NCBI GenBank assembly: GCA_965153455.1
Contig: OZ234493.1
Span: 6,996,213 to 7,060,212, forward strand
Source of the DNA: Sphagnum compactum
Lineage: Eukaryota > Bryophyta > Sphagnopsida > Sphagnales
Direction: 5' to 3'
Length of the DNA: 64,000 nucleotides
The stretch's first letter is position 1. Each line of letters starts with the position of its first letter. Shown here in pieces: positions 34,056-46,030 of this stretch. The position numbers and the translations under genes were made by a program. The notes under the pieces are model-generated. The model was given only the letters and a program-made list of their open reading frames with translations. It was not told the DNA's origin and did not search any database.

Positions 34056-35027
34056 ATGGTGGAGTTGGTGAAGGATGGGAGTACGGGTATGGAGAAGGTG
34101 GTGTTGCGGGAACCTGGTGGGGCGACAGCGCAAGTACATCTTTACGGCGGACATGTGACATCGTGGAAGAATGAGAAAGGGGAGGAGCTTCTCTTCTTGA
34201 GTAGCAAGGCAATATTCAAGCCACCCAAAGCCATCCGTGGCGGCATACCCATCTGTTTCCCCCAGTTCGGTACCTTCGGAAGTCTGGAGCAACATGGGTT
34301 TGCTAGGAACAGGTTTTGGGTGATCGACCCTAATCCTCCGCCTCCTCCTCCTGCCTTGACTGGAGGGAACAACGGGAACGGGACCAGCAGCAACAACAAC
34401 AGCAGCAGCAAGCAGCAGCCGTTTGTTGACCTAATCTTGAAGCATGGGGAAGATGAGCACAAGATTTGGCCGCATAGCTTTGAGCTTTGTTTACGTGTTG
34501 TGTTAGGTCTGGGAGGAGATCTCACCCTCATCACGCGAGTGAGAAACACCGATAGCAAGAACTTCACCTTCACATTTGCTCTGCATACGTATTTGTCAGT
34601 CTCGGATGTGAGCGAGGTGCGGATAGAGGGTTTGGAGACGCTGGACTACCTTGACAACTTGAAGGACAGAGAGAGGTTCACTGAGCAAGGGAATGCCATC
34701 ACTTTTGATGCGGAAGTGGACCGGATCTATGTGGGTACACCCACCAAGATTGCCATCATCGACCATGAGAAGAAGCGTACCTTTGTGCTGAAGAAGGAAG
34801 GCCTTCCTGATGCCGTCGTCTGGAATCCATGGGAGAAGAAGGCCAGAGCTATGGTGGATTTTGGAGATGAAGAGTATAAGCATATGTTGTGTGTGGAAGC
34901 TGCTGCTGTGGAGAAACCCATCACTTTGAAGCCAGGAGAGGAATGGCGAGGTCGGCAGGAGCTCTCTGCTGTGCCTTCAAGCTACTGCAGTGGTCAACTG
35001 GATCCTAGCAAAGTGCTGCAGGGCTGA
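34056..35027 (+). CDS. Glucose-6-phosphate 1-epimerase (aldose-1-epimerase-like), single exon
   Basis: A 323-residue open frame without introns. It interconverts alpha and beta anomers of hexose 6-phosphates, probably in the cytosol since no targeting peptide is visible. Family landmarks are the N-terminal GGHVTSWKN (31-39), RGGIPICFPQFG (61-72), QHGFARNRFW (79-88), ALHTYLSV with the likely catalytic His177, and CVEAAAVEKP with the likely catalytic Glu281. The protein core is collinear with the plant D-hexose-6-phosphate mutarotase-like family and has the usual length. Residues 94-121 form a low-complexity insert (six prolines, then a Gly/Asn/Ser/Gln-rich run), presumably a surface loop. The start is the first ATG after a long ATG-free leader. 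Codon use and GC content differ sharply from the AT-rich surroundings. Function assignment is secure; localisation is inference. Confidence 0.95.
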   Translation: MVELVKDGSTGMEKVVLREPGGATAQVHLYGGHVTSWKNEKGEELLFLSSKAIFKPPKAIRGGIPICFPQFGTFGSLEQHGFARNRFWVIDPNPPPPPPALTGGNNGNGTSSNNNSSSKQQPFVDLILKHGEDEHKIWPHSFELCLRVVLGLGGDLTLITRVRNTDSKNFTFTFALHTYLSVSDVSEVRIEGLETLDYLDNLKDRERFTEQGNAITFDAEVDRIYVGTPTKIAIIDHEKKRTFVLKKEGLPDAVVWNPWEKKARAMVDFGDEEYKHMLCVEAAAVEKPITLKPGEEWRGRQELSAVPSSYCSGQLDPSKVLQG

Positions 35028-35767
35028 TGATAATGCTGCCTCTCTCCAGTGCTAGGTATTTCTAATGCCACAAGCTCTTTCTCCTCTCTCTTTGTTCTCT
35101 CACGCGCATACATACCCCAAAAAAACCTACAAAGTCATTGGCACCACCACCCACCAGCTTGACAGTGGCAGGCAAGATGTGGCTGGCCTCATTTAGTACT
35201 ATGTAGTTGAGAAAGAAATCTTCCATCTGAAAAAAAAAAATTCTTACTAAAAACATAGTCTGTCAAATGCTCCTCCCCACATGTTTTTGAACTTACTGGT
35301 TGGTGCAGGAGGCCCTCTCCTCTCTCTCTCTCTTCCACCGCGCTCTTTGTCTTCCAGGGTCACTCACTCAAACCAGGGCTTATTTCTGTCATGGATACCT
35401 ATTTTCTTCTGCAACTGAGACTTCCTTCTGTAAGTGTCACATTAAAACATTTTGGTGGCATCCACTCTCCTGGAGATTGAATAATTTTTTTTGGTTGAGA
35501 AGTACTGTTGTGAAATACATATTACTTTTTTTCTTCCAAGCTTGATTTGGTTCACTTGCGTATGACATGCAAGCAAGCAAGTAACCTACCTACCTTTGAA
35601 TGTCTTTATTACACAGTTTGTATGATTACCTATACACCTCTTTCTCCGATTGTGCTTTTGTCCACTACAGTTGACAATCTTTGTAGGGTTTTTAGCTACT
35701 GAGTTGTGGTGTAATTTGTATCGAGTACCCCTTGGCAGATGTACCCTGTGGCTGCTTGCCATCAAAC

Positions 35768-35773
35768 AATAAA
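35768..35773 (+). terminator. Candidate poly(A) signal of the epimerase gene
   Basis: AATAAA about 740 bases after the stop codon, following a TTTGTA/TGTA-rich stretch (about 35,640-35,720) that suits a plant far-upstream element. Several other downstream sites are possible. Confidence 0.35.
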
Positions 35774-36607
35774 TTTCAGCTGATATACATACAGGGGTTT
35801 TGCTTGTGTTGTATATATATTTTCCCCGTGAGTGAAGTTTGTCTGCTCAAGGGTTAAAAACTTGTGGTCTTCAGAGACTTATCTTTGAAGACATTGTCAG
35901 AATATGAGTATGTGAGTCTCTTACCTTGAGAGTGTCAGGCCCTGAAATTGTACATATGTATGGGAGCTGCTAAAGGGTTCTTGGATTGGATTGTTTTCTT
36001 TCTGCTAAATTGCTTGAGACTTGTATTGTGTAAGAGCTAGCTGTACAGAGTTTTCATAAGGTTGCCTCATGAGGATGGAGTGTTCCAACTGCAGAGTTGT
36101 AACCTTTTGTAGAAGAATTGGATCTGCTGGTTTCTGCTTTGGTAAAAGATTAGATATTGCTTCTGATGAGTTGGGAAGTCTCATATTGGGAGAGGCTGAT
36201 GCTTGATTTGTATCTTCTTCATATGCACAGTGCAGAACCCAAAGTGAAAGTTGTAACTATGAATTGTGAAGTTGGATTTCCTGCCAGATTTCAAGGATCC
36301 ATGCCACAAAGGTTTCAAACTACCCTATTGTGGAAGGGCAATGCACCACTACTCTTCCAAAAGCACTCTGGAGGGAATTTTATATATGATACAGAAAACT
36401 CAGAGCTGTTTTTTAGGGTTTTCAGTTCTCCCTGCCAATTCTGCCAGCCACCTTCTCTTTTGTGACCTAATGGCCCTCTACCTGGCCAATCACCAATCTG
36501 AATGATCTAGTGCTACCCATGGCTCCAATCTGTTTTTGTGCTGCAATCCCATCCTGAAGATGCAAAGTTCAAGCTGATAATTGATAGTTGACAAATTCTT
36601 CTGCACA

Positions 36608-36630
36608 CTAGTGTGGCCTGTGTTACTGGG
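36608..36630 (-). repeat. Inverted copy of the Helitron-like 3' end
   Basis: Minus strand reads AGTAACACAGGCCACACTAG followed by T, matching GTAACAC and GGCCACACTAG|T at the 3' end of the 28.5 kb element. I could not trace the body of the element beyond about 36,640. Confidence 0.4.
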
Positions 36631-37211
36631 TAAAGTGTGAACAGGACTTTGTGACTGCTCCAAGTGTGAGAAGGATCCTGATGATAGAGTCTGGTTGTGA
36701 GATGGTTATATTATTTTTAAAAGTTTCACCTTGCCTTTATGAATGTTGCAAATCACCTTACAAAAACTCTCTTATGCCTTCTGCCTTAGGTTTAGGGTTT
36801 ATACGAAATCTCCCACATCTCCAGGGAAATTATGAAAAATAGTGTTGAGTGGAAAAATTGCGATCGAGGAGGTCCTCTTAAGATAATTACAAAGAATGAG
36901 AAATCGTGGTTAAGGAGGTCTAGTTTCACCTACACAACACGCCGTGCAAGATTGAAAAATTGTGAACGGAGTTTGCTTGTGCAACCAATCAAATTAACCA
37001 CATGACCAAATCGAGTACAACCTTAACATCTTACTTTTTGAAAAAGTATTATTATTTTCATTGCGTAAGGAATCACAACATCATCGTATGTAGGCTAAGT
37101 GAGGAGTGCAACTATAACCAAATAAATACTGGGTCCAGCAATAAGGTTAAAAGGCTGGTAGCATGGAACCAAAACATGTATGGCAATAATCCAATTCAAG
37201 TCTTGGTTTAA

Positions 37212-37572
37212 GGCCCACTTTAGATGGGGTCCATGGTCCAAATTCTTAGGAACCGAATTGGACTCATTTGAAGCAAATTGAGTCCTTGAGTTGAACCCTC
37301 CCTTGGACCCTAGCTTGCGTCTTGGTTCTTCAAATTGTGAGTGAACTCTCTTGTTTAGATCTTCTTTTTTTTAATTAAAAATTAATTTTATAAAAATTTA
37401 GGGGTTTGAACCAATTGGTTTTCTCTTCAATATGTTGCCATGTAGGTTTAGCCTTGATTTGCCACCTTTTAGTCTTGGACCCTCATCTAAAGGCCATGGG
37501 TCCAATTTATGGCTCTCAATCAATAGGATTGCTCTATTTCCTTAGACCTTAGACCCTCGTCTAAAGTAGCCC
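37212..37572. mobile_element. MITE, 361 bp, Tourist/Harbinger-like
   Basis: Left end GGCCCACTTTAGATGGGGTC; right end, read inverted, GGGCTACTTTAGACGAGGGT. TTAA flanks both sides (37,208-37,211 and 37,573-37,576), so the duplication is TTA, TAA or TTAA. The subterminal word CCATGGTCC is inverted near the right end as well. There is no coding capacity. A 3-bp TWA duplication with G/C-rich termini suits PIF/Harbinger; a TTAA duplication would suit piggyBac. Confidence 0.75.
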
Positions 37573-39049
37573 TTAATAGCAGGAGGGTGTCGCAGATGAC
37601 ATCTAGAAACCAAATCCAACATACACAACTAAATCTACATTAATGGTTTTATAATTAATTAAAAGATAAAATATTTCATTTAACTTAGTTCATTATTAGT
37701 GGATGAATTTTATTCATGAATATTAATCTAAGTGATGATCTAGAATATTCATTTTCCATCCAAAAATGGATAAAAGTCATCCAACATCACTCATCAAAAT
37801 TATTTAATTCATTCATCAACATGTATTTTTCATCCATAATAGGTATTTAAAAAGGTGACCATCTTTTTGATGTGATGGCATTTAAGTCTAAAGTTTAAAC
37901 TTGCTTTATTGTATTTTGTTTTAACCTTTGCAAATGAAAACTATAGTACCATAGAATATTTTAACAATGTTATTTTTCCTAAAATTTGTGTAAGCATAGG
38001 TGGAAAGTAATTTTATGATATAGTAGCACACATGGCACTTTTGTCTAATGCACTAGAAAATTCTACCAAGATGGTGAATTTTAAGTATACAATTGGGCTA
38101 TTTAATTTTTTTTCATATGTCATTTACAACTACTTGTAATCAATTTTGGTGGCTCCATATGCACATGCTACTTGGAGTGAGCATATCATTCCCTTGGCTA
38201 TTTCAAGTTTTAACACAACAAAAATACTTAATATTTATTATTAACTCATGGTCAATAACCCCCATAGCAAATTATAACTTTCACATAACACCTACATCTA
38301 ACAATTATGCACTCCACACACCTTGGAATTGCAAGCAATAAGAGATATCATATGAAGACTCAAGGAACTAACTTCTGACTAATTAAAAGTTATTTTGTCC
38401 CCTTAACCATGTGTGGTTCCTCATGTAAACAAGTTGCTTCTAAGTTTTAATGGCTCCAAACTCTAAAGTCCAAAGTCCACCCCTTTTGACAAGTTCAAAC
38501 TTATGACAGTTCAAACAAAAAAATATTTTTTCACAAAGTTGTATGGAAAATTGACTAGCGACAATTGGTGAACATCTTTTGAAGCATCCAAGTTTGCACG
38601 TTTTCTTGTTAGAAGTTGGAGCATTTAAGATTCAATCGTGCAACATAATGTCGATGCCACACCTAGGGGAATTGAACCCCAACCTTTGTAGGTATTGCCC
38701 TTTACAATGGTTGTGTGCCTACACCCATAACGCAAACAACTCACCCAAACACATTAACATGCCCAAAAATTCACAATAGATATTGTAGTCACCCACCCAT
38801 CACCCCGAGTGAAATGTCCCAACCTCATTCCTTTAGAATCTTCATAATACAAATGTCAACTACCCAACCTCCAAGGGACAAACTTTTGAATAGAATCCAT
38901 ACTGCAACATCAAACTTGTTATCGTGAAAGTTGCTGCCAATAACACTTGTCACCTCCAATCACACAAAATTTAAAACACACAACAACCATTAAACATATT
39001 GGAAAACACAAACCTTCACATGTTATAGTCATATTGTTTCTTGGCCTTC

Positions 39050-40700
39050 TTTTCAACAAGAATGACATCATTGTAAAGGAAGTTGTTTAATGTGATTTTT
39101 TATAAAAAAACATGCACACTACTAAATCTAAGTGGTCAATAAGCCTATTGCATAATTTACTTTTCATGAAAGATAGTGTAGAAAAACAATCTTCATCTTC
39201 CACATTTCCAATCATATGAATAACATCAATTTCTATCACTTTGATATATTCCAAAATCTTCAAATTTAGAATTTGGGATGAGGTTAGATCCCACCACAAT
39301 TTAGTGGCAAGGTTCAAATCATGCAATTCTTTCAATATAAATTTTACATTATTCTTCATGGTGATTTTGAAAAAATTGGCTTACAGATCCAAGTGCTATG
39401 AATTCAACAAGGCTAGCACTTTCATTTCATTAATCATCCTTGAAGTGGCATATGCACCTTTTATGGCCTCCAAATGTTTGGAGAATGATGTTTCAACATC
39501 TTCTCAAATGAAACCAATATTGAAAATAAATTATCCCATGGCATTCATCACAATTTAAGCTAGAAACTTTGATTCCAATTCATTCACAAAAGCCATAGTA
39601 ACATTGTAACATTATTTTTTCACATAAATATCCACATCTAAAAACACTTGTTTAATGACCTAGAACACGTTGTTACTGGCTAGATCCTTACATGCCCAAC
39701 CCATATATGTTGCCCTTAAACAATTAGAAGCCAAGTGATGAATCGATGGTTGAATCTATGATTCATTTCATCATGCGTTGTGTTTGATCTCCACCAAAGA
39801 ATTGAAATTGTGGTTGGGTTATAATACATAGTTTAAACATCCCCCTGGCATATTTTGATTACAACAATGAAACACATAGAAAGACATCCAACATTTGATT
39901 AAACTTGATATGGTTGTGTAGTGCTGCCAACAAAGGAAATACACATGACAAACCAAGCAAGACTTCCACATCCACTAGGTGTTCCAAGTTAGAAGCATCC
40001 TTAGCCTATGTTGGTGTATCAAGCCCCATCTTTAATGATAATGTGTGGTACTCCTCCATCATTTGATTTGTTGAAGCTAGCATACTAATCCAACTAGTGC
40101 ACACATTTTTCAAAATTTTGTTCCTTTTTGTTTCCATCAATTTCACTAGCTTCTAAAATTCAAGGTGACATTTAAGGTTACATGGGCAAAATAGGCGTAT
40201 AATAGTTGGAATAGGCCTTCCATTCGTGAATAAAGGACAAATGGCTTAAGGTTTGGACCACCAAATTCATGTGATGTGCTAAACAATTTGTGTGGGGTGC
40301 ATACTTTTCTTAAACTTGCATTATCACAACAATGTGGATGCCTTGAAACACAACAACCCCATCAACTCCAAATGAAACAAATTTCTTGGCAATAATTTTC
40401 TTGTTCAATTCACCTCATGATGGGGATGGGGCATGGATGGGGCCTCATGGGATGTGGGGACATGGGGTCCAAAACATAGTGCTAAAACTTGCCATGTTTC
40501 AAGGTTTGCTTGCGTACATGTTGAAACCATGTTGGGCTGCCTCAAAACCTAAACAACATTATAAATTGTAGTTGAAATAACATTGGGGATCACATCAAGA
40601 CCTTTTGTCATTTGAATAAAAAACCTTGTGTGCTTTATGTTTTCAAGAATGTTTGTTCCCATAAATTTCTCCTAATTTTTGAAGGTACACCCTTAGGCTA
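39050..40700 (-). pseudogene. Decayed hAT transposase, second copy/family
   Basis: The best block is the C-terminal dimerisation region at 39,359-39,087 on the minus strand: MIGNVEDEDCFSTLSFMKSK, then LCNRLIDHLDLVV. Upstream (higher coordinates) blocks run in order: KDLASNN and an F-rich block at ~39,720-39,600; HLEAIKGAYATSRMI at ~39,480-39,420; and DGVVVFQGIHIVVIMQ, then HTNCLAHHMNLVVQTLSHL at ~40,370-40,240. Stops and shifts interrupt every block. Block order and text differ from the 8.0 kb remnant, so this is a different hAT lineage (the type with a long central domain). Confidence 0.6.
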
Positions 40701-40979
40701 TTGCTCTCAAGGCTACAAATGTTAAATGAATGACACACTCAAGTTGTGGGGATGAATACAACGTTAACATGGTGAAGGTCATGTTACATCCTAGTGTGTC
40801 GAATGACAACTTCCAAATATCTTCATAATCAAAGGGCCCATTTTGTGGGGTTTGAACTACATGTTCCAATGTTACGGTTTAAGGGTGAAAACACATTTTG
40901 CCCTATCACAAAAACAAAAATTTTGCATTTGGTTTTTTTGGGTACATGTGGACGTCACATCTTAGAATATGTTTGCTAA

Positions 40980-41940
40980 TTTCAAATATATCGCATTAAC
41001 TTTAGACTTAAATTATTTTATTAAAAAAATCCAGTAAAAATTTACAAATTTGAACATATGAAATATATTTGTGTCAAAAAAATACATGTTGTCGAGTATG
41101 AAAAATTGAAAATATATTTTAAAAATTAAGGTTATGGGTGGAATTTTGTAATGATTTTTTTGGTGTTGAGTGATATTAATGTATATTAACTAAATTAAAA
41201 ACCATTTGGAAGTTTATAATTTTTGGTTGAAAATCCATTTTAAAAATGTGTTTTTTGGCATTTCTTGAGCAATAAATGCATAATAAAAAAAATTTGGGGA
41301 AAAAACCATTACCTTAATATGCACATTGATTTTATCTAATTTCTTCATCTAACCATTGAATCTTGAATTTAACTTTGATTCAAAATGAGCTTTGAGTTCC
41401 AAAATATTGTCATGCACATCCTAAAGTTCTTTTTCTTATCTTTAGGGTTATTTAAAAATGTCATCAAGATTTCAATTTACTACACACCTATTATACTTGT
41501 TATACATCATTTTTTTGGGTGAAAAATGGTTCATTCATAATGTGCTTTCACCTTCAACTTGATGGTTATGTTCACACAAATGTAACAATTTCCCCTCCAT
41601 GCTTGCAAAAACCACTGTAGTTCTCAAATATTAGTTTATATTCACCTTATGTCATTCAAATTTGTGACAATCAACATAAAAATAATCTTACATGATAAAT
41701 TTTTCACTTATATAAAATTAGGTCATAACGACATGTAAAAACTTTATAAAAACATAAGAAATGCATTCTCAAACCCCCATGGAATAACATAAGAAAAACA
41801 TGTGAAAAGGAAGTTCATGTAATTTGGTTTGCAAAATCTTGAAAAATGTGATCATCCTAATCTATAAAATAATCCTTGTTGAAAGCTCAACAAATATTTA
41901 AAATAAATTGAAAATTATAAATATCAATTGGTAAAAATCG
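40980..41940. other. Gene-free AT-rich region
   Basis: Nothing recognisable; only short frames. Confidence 0.45.
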
Positions 41941-41943
41941 AAA

Positions 41944-42800
41944 GGTGATGGGAAATGTATAATAAGTGTCAATTTTTAATATGTAGCCATTTACTTTTCA
42001 AGTGTGGATTACTTGTAATACGCTCAAATGTATTGTTCACACCACATGTTAGTAATATATTGGTGTTTTTTCAAGAAATTAATTGTGATTTTATTTTACC
42101 CATAAACTTGGAAATGTGGCAACTTCTTATAACCACATTTTCAAAAAAATATTGCCCTTCCTATGTTTGAATATGTTGAAAAATTCTTAAGTGTATAAAA
42201 AACACATGCCGAATAATAATTGGTTATAATTTTAAAATGGTGGGAAATGTATATGATCTTTCAATTTTCATATGTAACCATTTTTTTTTCAAGTTTCAAA
42301 CTAGTTATACATTCAATGTATTGCTCACACCACATGTTGGTAACATAGTGGTGCATTTCAATTAAATTAAAAATTTAAAAAATTACCCATAAACTTAAAA
42401 ACATTGCAACCTTTTGTCCATTTATTATGGAATTTTTCTTGTTCATTTTATGTATAGATATGCAAAAAAAATCCTTAGTGTATTAAAAAATGGTAAATAA
42501 TAATTAGTTATAATTGAAAAGTGGTGGTAAATGTATACTAGGTGTCAAAATTTCATATGTAGCCATTTATTTATCAAGCGTGAAATATTAATTATACACT
42601 CAATGTATTGCTCACATCATGCGTCGATAGTAAATTGGTGGTTTTTTACCAAATTAACAATTATTTTACCTTACCCATAAAGTTGAAAATGTGATAGTTT
42701 CTTATCCATGTATTTTGAAATTTTACTCCATTGATTTTTTATTACATTAACAATTATCATTTATTAAGCATAAAACTAAAAATAACAAAAAAAATGGTAA
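41944..42800. repeat. ~290-bp tandem array, three units plus a partial one
   Basis: Corresponding points are GGTGATGGGAAATGTATAAT (~41,945), ATGGTGGGAAATGTATATGA (~42,237) and GTGGTGGTAAATGTATACTA (~42,522). Each unit then has ATATGTA(G/A)CCATTTA, CTCAAATGTATTGTTCACAC-like and TTACCCATAAACTT words in the same order. Unit length is 284-294 bp. A partial fourth unit follows about 42,690-42,800. Confidence 0.8.
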
Positions 42801-42899
42801 CTTTTTATCCATGTAATCTTTTCAAAAATTTCCCACCCTTGTTTACACAATACATATTGTCACAAATGCCAATATTGCACATGGTCACATGATGAATGG

Positions 42900-43190
42900 A
42901 ATTGTGGATTAGGAGTTATGACCCCCAAAATAAGTTGATAGTCAAACTGACAACTTGACTCCCAACCATTAAAACTTAGGAAACAATGGTCAAATGACCT
43001 TCAAAATAAATGTGTGATATATATCATCTGAAAGGTCTCTTTGAAGGTGTATGTTTTTTTTTTGAAATCTCCTCAATTAAAGCTCACGTGTGAGATTTAT
43101 GAACTTGTAAATTGCAAGACTAATAACTTGGGGGCAAAATCAATTATTTTTGAAATATGAGTTTTAGTGGGCAAAAGTTTTTGTTGTCTC
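42900..43190. repeat. Diverged relative of the 58.9 kb LTR interior
   Basis: The order GTTATGACC, AGTCAAACTGACAACTTGAC, TCCCAACCATTAAAAC matches GTTATGGGC, AGTCAAATTGGCAGTTTGAC, TCCCGACCACTAAAAG at 59,110-59,180. The difference is mainly CpG loss. Confidence 0.45.
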
Positions 43191-43675
43191 GATGCAACGC
43201 AACTTTCATTATTACTCTTAAAATATATTATAAGAGAGGAGATGATGATTTCTTTGCAAATCAAAATTGTGGTTGATGTTGTGAGTTTGGTTCACTTGTG
43301 ATTTGTTCATGCACCATTTTGTTTCACTTGTGATTTATCCATGCACCATTTTGACTGGTGCATCGTCAGATGGTGGCGATCGACGGCTGGATGCGACGAA
43401 GGGGGCTATAGTGTCTTTCTTGTCTCTTTCTCTCCTCTTCGTACTTTACTCGCTCTGGTTTGGTCGCGTTCGTGTTAGGGTTTTGCGTTTCATGTTCGCT
43501 CTGGTTGTTCGTGCTCTTGTTAGGGTTTTCCCGCTTGTGGGTTGTGAGGGAGCTCGGGTCTCGCAGGGTTTTGTGGGGGCCAGTTTACGGCAGCTAGGAG
43601 GGAGCATTATTGTTTTCGTCTTTTGTTGTTAGCGTTGAAGGGTTGGGGATTTGTGTTCGGGTTTTTCCAAGGGAG

Positions 43676-45323
43676 ATGGCTGCGGTTTTGGAAACCCGAG
43701 TGGCAGGGTCGATGCTGGTGGGATGCCCGAGGTGGCAGCAGCAGCAGCAGCAGCAGCATAAGTCATCAGGGCAATGCTGCATTAGAGGAGCATCGGCTTT
43801 GCCAGCTTGTATGGGGCTCAGGATTACGGGGAGACGGCTACGAGTCACCCCTCTGGTAGCCAGTTCTGTCCCGCAGTCTTCCAGCTCGTCGCAAATCGTG
43901 TGCGAAGCTCAAGAAACGTTAACAGGATCAGGAGGTAATTTTGCAACCCTCTCTCCTTCTCCCCTTCGATTTTTTCTGGAGTCCAGGATTTTTGCCATAC
44001 TCGTGGGGAAATTTTCAGAATCTTCCCAGAACATTTGCCTGTTCTATACAGGCACCCTAAACCTCTCTGACATTTCCTCGCAGTAGCCAGAATATGAAGC
44101 TAGGACTAGTGGTGTTCAGAGTTCTGAATTTTAGAGAAACAGTTTGCCAGCATTTTGTTGTTTCTTTTGCTTTACAGCAAGAGAAGTGGTGGAGCATTTG
44201 ATCTGCTCTTGGAGCCTTTCATGCATGTACCTTGGCAATTTGTGAAAGTATATGCTATATTCCCTTGGTTGATTCGTTTTGAGAGTCTGTGCACCAAGAT
44301 AGTTGTGCTGGTTTTGTTGATCAGAGGATGATGGCATGGTTTTTGAGTTTCTGAGCTCGATACATATGTGCTTGGGTTTTTGTGTCTCGTAGTCAGCTCT
44401 TGTCACCAAGTTTTTTGCATCGTGGAGAGAGTTGTGTCATTTTGGAGAATTCATACATGAGTTGTTAAGCTCTTCCAGATCTTTTACTTTGCTGTGTGTT
44501 ATATGTAGTAGGACTGTTAATTCTTCCTATGTGCCCAACAATGGAGCCATCATTATCCAAGTTTGTGTCTAGTCATCTCCTACTATTGAGCTGGCTAGAT
44601 GCCCAAATTTTGACAGGAATATTAGCTGGACATGTTGAGCTTTACACATCGGGAAATTTAGTTCTCATTTCCGTTGTTGCTTTTGCTTTCACCCTTCTTC
44701 TGACACTAATGGTGCACTCTGCTACTCTGTGAACTTCTCCACACACAAATGAACTGTGAAGTTGTAGTTACTTCAGACTTTTGTCTATTTGATGGCTCAT
44801 CTCTGGTCTGTTCTGGCTCCAATTGACTCGCAAATGCACTGTTATCATGGAAGCTCAAGGTGTTTAATCATTTACTTGGCTTGTCAGGATGACTCTTTGC
44901 ATTTGGGTTTTTTGGCATAGAGAATGCATAGTAGGCACCATGGTCATAAATTGGGATACTCACTTTTCTGGTTTTTTTTTTTTTTTTTTTGGGTTTGCAG
45001 TAGCTGGTATTGTCACTGAAGAAACATGGAAGTCTCTTGTGTTGGAGAGTCAGATCCTGGTGCTGGTTGATTTCTGGGCCCCATGGTGTGGACCATGCCG
45101 CATGATTGCCCCTCAGATTGATCTGCTTGCCAAGGAATATGCAGGCAAGGTTAGGTGCTTGAAGATCAACACAGATGAATGCCCAGCAATTGCAACTGAG
45201 TACGGCATCCGAAGTATCCCTACTGTTATGATTTTCAAGAAAGGAGAAAAGAAAGACACAGTGATTGGAGCTGTTCCTAAGTCAACCTTGTCTAATGCAG
45301 TTGAGAAGTACATTGAATTGTAA
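43676..45323 (+). CDS. TRXm: Plastid m-type thioredoxin (exons 43676-43934 and 45001-45323)
   Basis: Spliced length is 582 nt, 193 residues. Exon 1 (ends CAGGAG|GTAATT) encodes a Ser/Arg/Ala-rich plastid transit peptide with a seven-glutamine run from a CAG repeat; exon 2 (TTTGCAG|TAGCTGG) encodes the thioredoxin fold. The split codon is G|TA (Val87). Active site WCGPC is at 115-119, the buried Asp at 110 and the cis-proline at 160 (SIPT). The protein reduces disulfides of Calvin-cycle and other stromal enzymes using ferredoxin-thioredoxin reductase. The m-type call rests on [20 protein letters not shown] and the transit peptide. The 1,066-bp intron ends with an 18-T tract. A frame opening at 44,889 runs through the splice acceptor and is an intron artefact. 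Cys139 and Cys147 are extra cysteines near the active-site face. Confidence 0.95.
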
Positions 45324-45364
45324 GCACCTCGGAGGAAGTAAATGAAGAGCTGGAGTTCTTTGGG

Positions 45365-46030
45365 TTTTTTTGAAGTTGCCCATGCTTTTTCATAGGCATC
45401 TTGGGGTTCTTTTGAAGTTGCCCAGGCTTTTTCATAGGCATCTTGAGGTTTTTAAGAAGCTGCCTAGGCTTTTTCATAGGCATCTTGGGCTTTATCCTAA
45501 GCTGCCCATGTTTTTTCATAGGCATTTTGGTATTTTTCCTAGGTTGCTCAAGCTTTTTAACATGTTGTTTGAGTTTTTTCCTAGCTACTGAGGCCTTTTT
45601 ACAAGGTGCTTGGACTTTTTCCTAATGTGATTAGGCTTTTTCTTAGTTTTTTAAGGCTTTTTATAGGTTGTCTTGGCTCCTTCCCATGTTGCCTAGGCAT
45701 TTTCGTAGGTTACTTGGGCTCTTTCCTAGGGTGCCTAGTCTTCTTTAAAGGTTATTTAACTTTTTCCATAGGTTGCATGGGCTCTTTCCTAAGATGCTTA
45801 GGTTTTTTTAACATGCCTAGACTTTTTCATAGGTTGCTTGAGTTATTTCCTAGGGTACCTACCCTATTTTAGAGGTCCCCTAGACCTTTTTCATGGGATG
45901 CATGGGCTTTTAATAGGTTCAGTAGGCTCACACTAAGATTCCTTGGGTTTATCATTGGCTTCATGGGTATTTTCTTAGGCCTTTGTCTAGGTGTTTTCAT
46001 AGGTTGCTTGGTGAGGTCCTAGGCTACATT
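45365..46030. repeat. Degenerate ~42-bp (2 x 21) tandem repeat downstream of the thioredoxin gene
   Basis: The first four units are well kept (GCTTTTTCATAGGCATCTTG, GGGTTCTTTTGAAGTTGCCC, AG); later ones decay into TTTTTCNTAGGTTGCNTAGG variants up to about 46,030. It starts 40 bases after the thioredoxin stop codon, so it probably forms much of the 3' UTR. Open frames on both strands with 14-residue repeats come from the unit length, not from a gene. Confidence 0.85.

Noticed and set aside
33568-34071. 167-codon frame across the epimerase leader
   Set aside because: It begins upstream of the likely transcript start with a non-ATG codon, is built from GAA/AAG/GA repeats, and overlaps the real gene in another frame.
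33799-34573. Long minus-strand frames opposite the epimerase gene
   Set aside because: Serine/leucine-rich shadows of the GA leader and of the coding strand; no domain.
44889-45000. Alternative start for the thioredoxin reading through the intron
   Set aside because: The frame passes through a poly-T tract and the splice acceptor; exon 1 with a transit peptide and matching phase is the better model.
45292-45872. Frames with 14-residue repeats (KLPRLFHRHL-like and MPMKKPGQL-like)
   Set aside because: Caused by a 42-bp tandem repeat divisible by three; open on both strands, so not coding evidence.
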